Assembly (NCBI GenBank): GCA_027886185.1
Contig: WOAB01000232.1
Coordinates: 1,054,001 to 1,118,000 of the forward strand
Source: Rheum nobile
Taxonomy: Eukaryota; Streptophyta; Magnoliopsida; Caryophyllales; Polygonaceae
Direction: 5' to 3'
Length of the DNA stretch: 64,000 nucleotides
Shown here: one piece after another, positions 56,331-64,000 of the stretch
Layout: each line of letters starts with the position of its first letter
Numbering within the stretch: position 1 is the first letter of the stretch
Made by a program: the position numbers and the translations under genes
The notes under the pieces: generated by a model
Databases searched by the model: none
Told to the model about the DNA's origin: nothing
What the model saw: only the letters and a program-made list of their open reading frames with translations

Positions 56331-56574
56331 CCTGCATAGTGGGGTCTGCTTGTTGCATAGCAGCGCGTCTTAGGGCCTCTTTCTCCTGTCGCTCCTCAGC
56401 GAGTTGACGTCTCAAGTCTTGGATCTCTCGCTGCTCCGGTGACAGCTCAAGGAGAGGTTGATTTGGATCTTGAGTAAGGTTGGGGTCTTGTGCTTGGGGT
56501 GGGGGATGGTTGTTCCCTTGTCCATTGGCACCAATCTGTGCCGCGACATTCCCTACAACAGCCTGACCTTCCAT
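56331..56574 (-). pseudogene. N-terminal piece of CRM-like gag, separated by the nested insertion
   Basis: Starts at ATG 56574 (MEGQAVVGNVAAQIG), followed by a Pro/Gln-rich stretch and a coiled-coil segment (PEQREIQDLRRQLAEERQEK). The frame meets the nested element at its target duplication. Joining 56331 to 45076 keeps the frame open, so the insertion, not a stop, breaks the protein here. Confidence 0.8.
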
Positions 56575-57358
56575 TGCAAGTAAAAAAACACAAAAGACAA
56601 CGAAGCACAAATAAAGCAAGCACTACGAAGGCACAAGTGTTCACGTTGGTTATAAGGATTGTTTGGCCGTGAGGGCGGCTAACAGGCTAGCAAACAAGTG
56701 TGAAGTGCAAGCGTGAAAACCACTTAACCAAACGAATGTTGTCTTAAGATCTTGCGTAAAGAACGCGTTAAAACAAGACAGAAACCACGCGAGGCACTAG
56801 ACGGCGGAGAGATTAAGAAATGAGCCTAGCCGTTGGTGGTGAAAGAGGGTTGCCTTATTTTGGCTTTACCTCTTGTTTTTTTTTTGAATCGTCGCGATCT
56901 TTTTTTGTTGATGCGACTTGATTTTTTATTTTTTATTTGTATCAGATCCAAGAACTCGTATTGATTGACGAGTGGATCTGAAAGGAAAGAAAAATAAAAA
57001 TAAAAATAAAAATAACGGCTAAGTAACTAGAAGAAAGAAATCACGTTTTTGGTATCGTGATGGGGGAGAAGAAGTTGATGTAGATTTTTTTGGTCAACGC
57101 GTTGAATATGTCACGTATTCACCGCATTATTTTTGCAATCACTTACGAAAACAAGCAATTAATTAAGAAAATTTTCAAACAAGCAAAAACACACCAGTTT
57201 GCAAAGGTAGCGCAATTCGGCCAAGATTTCTCTTGTAGGACCGATAGGTGGGTGAAAAGGAAAAAAAAATTGTGAAAATGGGGGTGGCGGAAGCAAGTAT
57301 GATGGATGGAAAAACAAAATTTGTGAACAAATGAGCTTAGTAGCGACTTACAAGATCA
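56575..57358 (-). other. Untranslated leader of the CRM-like element
   Basis: Between primer site and gag start. No long frame. Contains a T-rich run near 56875 and an A-rich TAAAAA repeat near 56990-57015. Packaging signals would be expected here but none can be recognised by eye. Confidence 0.5.
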
Positions 57359-57371
57359 GGCTCTGATACCA
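57359..57371 (-). promoter_or_regulatory. Primer-binding site of the CRM-like element (initiator tRNA-Met)
   Basis: TGGTATCAGAGCC on the minus strand, two bases inside the 5' LTR. Confidence 0.9.
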
Positions 57372-57373
57372 GT

Positions 57374-58249
57374 TGATGCGTTCCTACGTGCTCCGAAGGG
57401 ATCGAGATCTTGTAACGGCAGTCGCAGCTTCGAGTTGATACGTTCTGGCAAGAGAACGCGATGATTGTGGAGGATGGAATGCGGTGAATTATGGGGCGAG
57501 TTGTGTTTGGATGGTGGAGGTGGATGTATAGGGGTGAGTAGCGGAAGTGTTTTGTGGACACGTTGGTGTTTAGAGGCAGCGGAAGGGGGTTTAGCTGTGA
57601 AGTGTGGAAGTTGGAGCGGTGGTGGAAAGGTAGACTCGACGGAGATCGAGTTGTGCCGGTGCGTGAGCAACGGTGGTGAGAGAGATGAGAAGCAGACGTG
57701 AAGGGGATGAGAAGCAGAGATTGTGACGCCCAAATACTCAAAGGGAGGAAGCAATGCTTTCAACTCAAGCTCTGAATTTGAATTAGACGTAAACCCTTTA
57801 CAATGGCCAAAGGGCCCTATTTATACAAGACTAATCAGGGTCTTAATGACCCAAATCTATGAAGTAAATGCAAAGATAAGGATAAGATTACATTAATTAC
57901 ACAGATCACGTTTGAATTCAAAATGGATTCAGCCATTAATGCCGAATATTCTCAATTAATGCTCATCAATGCTGAAGATCGTGATCTGGTTTGAAATGAT
58001 CACGTTCATTCAATGGTTGAAAGAAGACGCACTCTGAACGCGATCTCTGTGTTCTCTTGGAGCCTTTGAAGGGAGAACGCATTCTCTTGATTGGGCTCCC
58101 TGTTGCCTTGGCTTGCTTGAACGCGTTGAATTGTAGAATTCACCGCGTTCGCAATGGACTTAGCGCGTGCCCTTGTGATTGGTCCTTCTTGTGGTGCGCG
58201 CAAGGCTGTGTCCTCCTCTTCGGCACTTACGCTTGGTGGGATCGCATCA
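57374..58249 (-). repeat. 5' LTR of the CRM-like element
   Basis: 876 bp, about 15 differences from the other LTR, nearly all transitions. TATAAATA on the minus strand at 57818-57825. It carries a copy of the pol C-terminal coding segment (58006-58203) by virtue of LTR duplication. Confidence 0.88.
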
Positions 58250-58267
58250 CCTACCCCACATATATAT

Positions 58268-59390
58268 GGAAAATGTTCATCTGAGAATGGCCGCTTAGGT
58301 GAGAATGTCCGATATGTATGGATTTATGTTGTATGTGCATGACTTTGATAGGTGAAAACTCATGCACATACAAGCAAAAATTCATGCACACCTCAAGATG
58401 TGCATGGATCTATATACTATTACTAAAGCCGCAATTATCTCTCATACGTGTCGTTCATCTAAATATGTCACGTCATCAAATAATTATGTACATTTACATA
58501 TTCATCCTTATTCTATTTATAATTTATTTTATCTTTTATTTATATAAATTTCCTAAATTACCACCCCAAAATATTTTTCAACAAACATGATAATTCTGCA
58601 CTTACCAAATACATTATTATCATACTTAATTGGTGTCCATAATATAATATGTACGTTAATGGTCCATAAACTCCATTATAAAGATATGTATATAGATAGA
58701 TGGTCCGTAAATAGTTAACGTTATATGGTTCATCCACCAACATACATATAATTATTCACTTACCAAAAATATTGTTATCATAATTAATTAGTGTTCATGA
58801 TTTAATAAGGGTGAATATACTGTCTATAAACTCCATTATAAAGAATACAATATGCAGTTTTATTTTAGTGTAGTTTTATTTTTAATAATTATATAAAATT
58901 CCTAATTTATATTTTCTTCTATTAATATAAATTCACACACCTACATTCAATTTTCATCATACAATACACCTTATAATCTATTCCAATCAAGAAATTATCT
59001 TTACGATATATCATGTTAATTTTTCTATATAATTTTCTTGTATATTTTATATACTATATTTAAATTCATTCTTAAAATATATGACCATATCCATACAAGG
59101 AACGGGGACACATGCTACTTTTTGTCTGTATGTGCATTTTTTTAATTATGTGTGTGAGTATGTGTAAGTTAAAACTAATGCACATACATGCAAAAATCCA
59201 TATACACCTTAAGATATGCATGGATTTTTGCATGTATGTGCACATTTTTGACTATATATATGTGAATATGTGTAAGTGAAAACGCATGTAATTAATACAG
59301 ACAAAATTCCATATAGATTGTGTGATGTGCAATGAATTTTTACATGTATGTGCGTATTATCACGTTCTCACCTAAGCGCCCATTTTCACC
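58268..59390. mobile_element. Second foldback-type element, interrupted by a Helitron
   Basis: Ends share CCGCTTAGGTGAGAATGT (left) and, on minus, GCGCTTAGGTGAGAACGT (right). Internal phrases such as ATGCACATACAAGCAAAAAT recur in both orientations. It belongs to the same vocabulary as 37772-38120. Removing 58409-59118 restores a phrase (GCATGGATTTTTG) that occurs uninterrupted at about 59218 in the other arm. Confidence 0.6.
58409..59118 (+). mobile_element. Non-autonomous Helitron, 710 bp
   Basis: Starts TCTATATACTATTACTAAAG, a common plant Helitron 5' end, and ends CTAC (canonical CTRR with one change) between A and T of the target. The uninterrupted target phrase is present in the other arm of the foldback element. 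It encodes nothing. Confidence 0.55.
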
Positions 59391-59700
59391 GAATCTGCAT
59401 CCAATATATAACAAAAAAAAACTTAGCCCCAATAAGGTGTGATGTAACTTCCACAAATTTGTCTTTGAATATTATGGCCAAACCTTAGAAAAAGTTTAGG
59501 CCGGGTCCATTAGTAATAAATCGATGGTGGAAATAGTTTAGACATTCTATGAGGGTAATTGTACATTTGCCTAAAATGAACAATCATATTTGTAAATGGA
59601 GCTAAGTAGTGTTTGTTTCTTCCTTGTGTTTTATCGGGCACTTCATAACTACCGCCTTCACGCGTATCCAATGTCGTTTTCCGTCATTTTTTTATATAGT
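59391..59700. other. Short spacer, no gene
   Basis: Unremarkable AT-rich sequence between the foldback element and the 3' end of the LINE. Confidence 0.4.
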
Positions 59701-62700
59701 AAAAATTAGACCGGAAATCACAAAAGACACAGTTTCTCAGTCTATAATATCCTTGCGGATGAGAACTAAAAGTTTTAAATTTACTTGAATGTCTTCCAAA
59801 GAACTATGCTGACCCAGCTTTGCGATGCAATAGGCCGTAGTGTTTGTTTTTTAGAAGATATGACAGACCTGCACTGAAGAAAACAGTTGTAAAAGACAAA
59901 AGATATCATAAATTAAAATTTCAATATCTCAGGTACAGTGACAGATCTTATTTATTACGTTAACAATAGTGAGGTTGTCACATTTCATTTGAATGTTAGT
60001 AATACCCAGTTCATATGTTTTGATTAAAGCATTCCTAACCGCTATGGTTTTTGTCTTAAGGGGGTAGATATTTCACATTTTTCTCCAAAGATTAGAATTG
60101 GTTCACCATTACTATTACGAAAGATAAATCTATAACTAGATTCACCATTCATTTTTGTAGATCCATCAATGTTTATTTTAATGATATTTTTAGGTGGTTT
60201 TTTCCATTTTCTCATCTGTCGTTTCTTTTTTGTAAACTTTGTATTCTTTTGCTTAGTATCCACCAAACAGTCTGGATTCCACTTTTTGGTATAATTCCAA
60301 TTGTCAATTTGATGCTTAATATAAAGTGGTACACCCTTTATTGTATCATTGTCATTGTTAGTTCTGCCAAAGCTTTGTTGGTTTCTATAAAACCAGATAC
60401 CTCACCATGACACTTCCAGTTCAACAAATTGTGATCGGCCTAATTTATTTCGAATTTCCTCAATAATTTCATAGGTTTTTTTCTTCCAATGTTTAAGGAC
60501 CTTATAATTCCGTACGTTTGTTTGTTCATTTTTCCTATCGTTTTCAGCGTATGATTACACTGGAATAAAAGATGATTAAAATCTTCAGTTTGTGTATTAC
60601 ATCTGATACAACTTGGTGGGAATGCAACACCTTTTTCGGCTAGTCTTGCTTTTGTTGGTAACCCATTTTTCATGATTTTCCATATAAAGTTTTTCACTTT
60701 AGGATAAGTGTTCAATTTCCAAATCAATGAAGTATCATGTGTTGTGTATCTTTTCTTTTTAATGAACATATCCATAGCAAATCTAGTTGAGAACCAACCA
60801 TTTTTGCTTGCTTTCTAGTACATTATATCATGTATATTGTTTAAAGGCATTGGTGTAGAAATAACCTTCTTAACTAAGTCCGTTGGTAGATATTGTTCAA
60901 TCATTTCCTTATTACAGGTTTGATTTGGAAGCATAAAATCTGCTACTAAATCATTTTTATTAGGTATTGGTTGCATGTTAATCATGTCGCAAAGAGGAAT
61001 CGTGGAAAGCCATTTATCAGTCCAAAATCTAATGGTTTCACCATTCCCCACTTGCCAAATAAGTCCTGATTTGAATTCGTCAATGATTTCACACATTTTG
61101 GACCATTGCCAAGAGCACTGTCCTTTTTTCTGACATTGTAAAATATGTTTTGTTTTCAAATACTTTTCAGTAATAATTTTGACCCAGTAATTATCCAGTT
61201 CAACCAAAATTTTCCATAATAATTTAAATTGTAAGGCTTTATTCATATCCTTTGATTTTCTCAACCCAAGTCCTCCTTGTTCAGTTGGTTTACATATTTT
61301 TTCCCATCCTATCAGAGGTTTATACGAAGGTTCTTTGTTCCAGAAAAAACCTCTTATTTAGTTTATCAAGTTCATTATGTGTTTGTGTGGGAAGCATAAA
61401 ACTTTGCATTAGGTAATTAGGTCTTGATGCAAGATTTGCTTTGATGAGGGTTGTTCTACCTGCTTGAGATGGAGAATTAGCCTTCCATTTTGTTAGTTGT
61501 TGTTGTGTGCTAATTAACAGATCAAAAAAGGTATTAGAATTCACTCTCCCATTAATGATTGGGCAACCCAAATATTTATTTAGAGATGTCATATTTGTAA
61601 TTGTGAGAATTTCTTGTATTGCTAGTCTTTTAGTGTTTGTTACTTTTTTCGTCACCTCGAATGCCGATTTGTGATAATTCACTTTCTGCCCGGATATTTT
61701 GCAATAAACATCCAAAATATCCTTAATTTCCTTATAATTTTATTGTTTTGCTTGGGAAAATATCATAATATCATCTGCGAAGGCCAAGAACGGGATTCGT
61801 ATTCCTAATCTTGAAATTTGAAAACCAGTTGATTTTCTTGGTCTATCCGCTACTTTTTGTAGTTTCCTAACTAGAATTTCAGATCCTAAAATAAAAAGGA
61901 ATGGGGAAAGTGGATCTCCCTGTCAGAGTCCTGTAGTTGGTTTAAATATTTCCGTTGGTCCATTATTAACAAGTACCGAAAAAGATACTATCGTGATGCA
62001 TTATGTTATCCAGTTTATGAATTTAGAACGAAATCCAAATTTTTCCATGATTTTTAAAATAAAGTTCCATTCAATTCTGTCATACGCTTTCTCCATATCT
62101 AACTTTAGAGCTATGAATCCTTCAACTCCTTTTTTAGACTTGAAAGAGTGGAAAATTTCATGAGCTATTAAGATATTATATTGACTAGCTCTGTTGGCTA
62201 CAAATGCACCCTAAAGAGGATGGGTTAATTTTTCCATAGTATTTTTAGGTCTACTTGTTAGAATTTTGGAAATAATTTTATAAATTGTTGAACATAGACT
62301 TATTGGTCTATAGTGGTTTGTTGAGTTTGGATTATCACATTTTGGCATTAGAGATATGAATGTATGATTGACTTGTTTGAGTAATCTTCTTGAAAGGAAA
62401 AACCTTTTCACAGCTTGAATTACATAGGGTCCCACAATATCCTAGTATTTTTTTTATAGAATTTTGTTGTCCTGCCATCAAGTCCTAGAGATTTGTCCGT
62501 ATCAATGTCAAAAACTGTCTTCTTAATTTCATCATTAGTGATATTTGTAATTAATTCTTCATTGTCTTCTATAGATATCTCAGGGTTTATAAGTTCCAGA
62601 TTTTCTTATAGTAAAGCATCATTCATTTTTTCACTTCTAAATCTTTTGATGAAGTCATTTCTGATATTTTATTTCCTTAATAATTTTTCTATTTCGTCTT

Positions 62701-62745
62701 TCACTTGCCATTTTGTGAAAATAACTCGAGCTAGTATCCGCTAGT
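59700..62745 (-). pseudogene. Dead L1-type LINE (ORF2 part: RT, zinc-finger, RNase H)
   Basis: Minus-strand fragments in ORF2 order: RT from 62435 (HTFISLMPKCDNP, YRPISLCSTIYKIISKIL), QGDPLSPFLFILGSEIL near 61900, catalytic FADD near 61770, GQKVNYHKSAFEV and KYLGCPIINGR (61715-61320), then 61264-60815, the zf-RVT domain with FIWKIMKNGLPTKARL and C-x2-C...H (60775-60440), and a C-terminal RNase H with INIDGSTK (60266-60042) continuing in another frame to about 59925. RT copies RNA into the target site. At least five stops or frameshifts are present, including TGA before QGDPLSP and TAA after FADD. The endonuclease and ORF1 are missing, so it is 5'-truncated or interrupted by the CACTA end at 62749. 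Confidence 0.85.
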
Positions 62746-62748
62746 TTA

Positions 62749-63110
62749 CACTAGTACAGAAATACCTTGGGATAACGGTTTTTTTATGAAGCGGATAGCG
62801 CTAATCCAAGCGCTATCTAAGCGCTAATCCAAGCGCTATCTAAGCGCTAATCCAAGCGCTATCTAAGCGCCTGTGTTAATAGTTATTAATAGCGCTATTA
62901 GTAAAGCGCTATAAGAAAAACACACATAGCATTTTTTTTACAAAAGCGCTATAATTTTGCCTTTTTATAAAAAAAAAAAAAATGAAATACGCATAACGAT
63001 TTTTTACAAAAACTGCTATAATATATGTTTCAAAAAAAATTTAAAAAAGAATTATAGCGGTTTTTTACATAAATTATAGCGCTATAATTTTTTTAAAAAA
63101 ATTAAAAAAT
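62749..63110. mobile_element. CACTA terminus with AGCGCTAT subterminal array
   Basis: Starts CACTAGTACAGAAATACC. A 23-bp unit containing two AGCGCTA words is tandemly repeated three times exactly (62798-62866), and looser AGCGCTAT / ATAGCGGTTTTTTACA words continue to about 63090. Subterminal arrays of short palindromic words are transposase-binding regions in CACTA elements. The other terminus is not in view. Confidence 0.7.
62798..62866. repeat. Three exact 23-bp tandem repeats with AGCGCT palindromes
   Basis: Unit GCGCTAATCCAAGCGCTATC plus TAA, three perfect copies; a fourth begins at 62867 and breaks after GCGC. Confidence 0.92.
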
Positions 63111-63830
63111 AATAATTGATGATTATATTCTCTGCTCTTGTGAAACTTGGTGATCAATGACAATAAAAATTAGAGAAAAAATTGCGTATGAATGAACTGA
63201 ATTCGAGAGTTACAATAATGTACATTTCCAAGTGTGCAAGTTTAACCAAATTGGGAAGGCTCCAGCCCTTGAATCACTTGGTAAGGGACTGTGCTGGAAG
63301 TCAACTTTGGATTGCAGGAGTACCAGCAAATGACTGCAATGAAAATGTAAACCATCATGATTCAAAATGTAATAACTAAATCAGCACAAGGAATTGAGTC
63401 CTGTTTATACCTACGAAGCATAAGCCCAATGATTATTGGAGGACAACTAAATCAGCTCAAGTGCTTTATTACAAAGACAACTTTCCTTTAAGACATAGAT
63501 AGTAGCAGTAAATATTAAGAATTACCATGTAAGAACAAAGCATTGTATTACCTTACTGATTATTGGAGGACAATGTGTTTTGATCATCTAAGCAACCTCC
63601 CTTTTTATTTGCTGAAACTTGTCATCTTTCTCTTGATTCACTGGCAAACTTGAACTGATCATTATTTTGGGGAAAAAATTGTAATCTTTATTATATAGAA
63701 GCCAAGTATATATAGAATAGGCTCCACAAAACTCATCATACGTGGTTTTGCTAGTTGGCAATATGTTCACAAAACAATGTTGAGAGTAGAGGCCAACAGT
63801 GCAAATTTAATTATAATTATATATACTTAC
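63111..63830 (-). other. Presumed intron or flank of the PFP alpha locus
   Basis: Non-repetitive sequence with no exon that continues the PFP protein. The next expected coding segment is not present in it or elsewhere in the window as far as I can see. Confidence 0.4.
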
Positions 63831-63894
63831 AGTGACAGTACTTTCCAGTTGAACGAGCATCTATCATCACATTATCAATCATTTCAGCATATAT
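63831..63894 (-). CDS. One exon of pyrophosphate-fructose 6-phosphate 1-phosphotransferase alpha subunit (partial gene)
   Basis: PFP is a cytosolic glycolytic enzyme that reversibly phosphorylates fructose 6-phosphate with pyrophosphate; the alpha chain is regulatory. The 64-bp segment is bordered by ATGCAG and GTAAGT and reads IYAEMIDNVMIDARSTGKYC plus H and one base of the next codon. I recognise this as the conserved IYAEMIGNVMIDARSTGKYYHF region of plant PFP alpha; here Gly is Asp and one Tyr is Cys. Upstream exons would lie beyond 64000. The following exon (expected to begin FVRLMGR) is not found, so either a very long transposon-filled intron follows or this is a displaced or broken copy. 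Family call rests on one short exon. Confidence 0.6.
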
Positions 63895-64000
63895 CTGCAT
63901 TCATGAGAAAAACAAAGCATTGCCCAGTTATTGCATAGACATGAGAAGGATACAACATTGTTTTTTGAGGCAACTGGTTCAGATAAACAAATCACAACAA

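Larger units (their letters stand above)
39036..58249 (-). mobile_element. CRM-like Ty3/gypsy chromovirus, about 8 kb, split by a nested 11.2-kb element
   Basis: LTRs 39036-39911 and 57374-58249 are both 876 bp, begin TGATGCG and end CGCATCA. Target duplication CCTAC at 39031-39035 and 58250-58254. The primer site matches initiator tRNA-Met. Gag-protease-RT-RNase H-integrase are on the minus strand. The protease motif IIDGGSCCNII and the extension of pol into the 3' LTR point to the CRM (centromeric) group; that placement is inference. Without the nested element and one TSD copy the length is 7,960 bp. LTRs differ at about 15 sites (1.7%). The polyprotein has three stops and about four frameshifts. 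Confidence 0.85.

Noticed and set aside
1..64000. CRISPR arrays, prokaryotic operons or organellar inserts
   Set aside because: No regularly spaced identical short repeats with unique spacers, no bacterial gene organisation and no plastid or mitochondrial gene recognised.

Overview
This is nuclear DNA from a flowering plant, most likely a eudicot. It has spliceosomal introns with GT/AG borders, plant gene families (a plastid/mitochondrial-type HIT protein, a plant U-box/ARM ubiquitin ligase, an exon of the PFP alpha subunit) and plant-specific transposon lineages. Only three host loci are recognisable: HINT3-like (+, 8529-11998, 7 exons, intact), PUB9-like (-, 17747-19666, 2 exons, intact) and a single 64-bp exon of pyrophosphate-dependent phosphofructokinase alpha (-, 63831-63894) at the right edge. 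Most of the rest is transposon-derived, often nested. No rRNA, tRNA or CRISPR was found.

Layout. 1-5040: a Mutator-like (MULE) unit with the 3' exons of a Ulp1-type protease gene (+) and a convergent FAR1/MULE transposase gene (-, three exons, one A-run frameshift). Its noncoding parts are packed with a short TATGCA / GATATTC vocabulary. 5040-8100: AT-rich spacer with a 185-bp MULE-type MITE (perfect 9-bp TSD), a 247-bp Stowaway MITE (TA TSD) and a diverged duplicated repeat. 8100-12000: HINT3-like gene. 12000-17700: spacer with a copy of HINT3 intron 6 and a short poly(A)-tailed retro-insertion. 17747-20200: PUB9-like gene and upstream region. 20226-31345: an unclassified repeat split by a complete 9.4-kb Ty3/gypsy element of the Tat lineage (second RNase H, antisense extra ORF) and by a 615-bp hAT MITE. 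31346-38128: CACTA terminus, iterated Helitron 5' ends and a foldback element. 38129-39034: hAT element. 39036-58249: a minus-strand CRM-like chromovirus of about 8 kb, carrying inside its gag gene an 11.2-kb plus-strand gag-only retrotransposon in the form LTR-int-LTR-int-LTR. 58250-63110: foldback element with an inserted Helitron, a dead L1-type LINE and a second CACTA terminus.

The best-supported unusual structure is the nested stack at 38121-58261. Each insertion can be peeled off by target-site duplications (CCTGC, then CCTAC, then CCCCACAT), and removing the innermost element rejoins the chromovirus gag frame. The innermost element has three LTRs, and the middle one is a clean chimera: five diagnostic sites match the right LTR, then eleven match the left LTR. 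That is the expected product of unequal LTR-LTR exchange. This element encodes only an intact 446-residue Gag but keeps a relic of a protease active site and the last ~50 codons of a chromovirus integrase/chromodomain, so it appears to be an internal-deletion derivative of an autonomous chromovirus that still has a complete Gag, TATA box, primer-binding site and polypurine tract.

The two older gypsy elements appear to have been inactivated mainly by C-to-T change. All 13 differences I counted between the Tat LTRs are transitions, and all five in-frame stops of its polyprotein are one C-to-T step from Gln or Arg codons.
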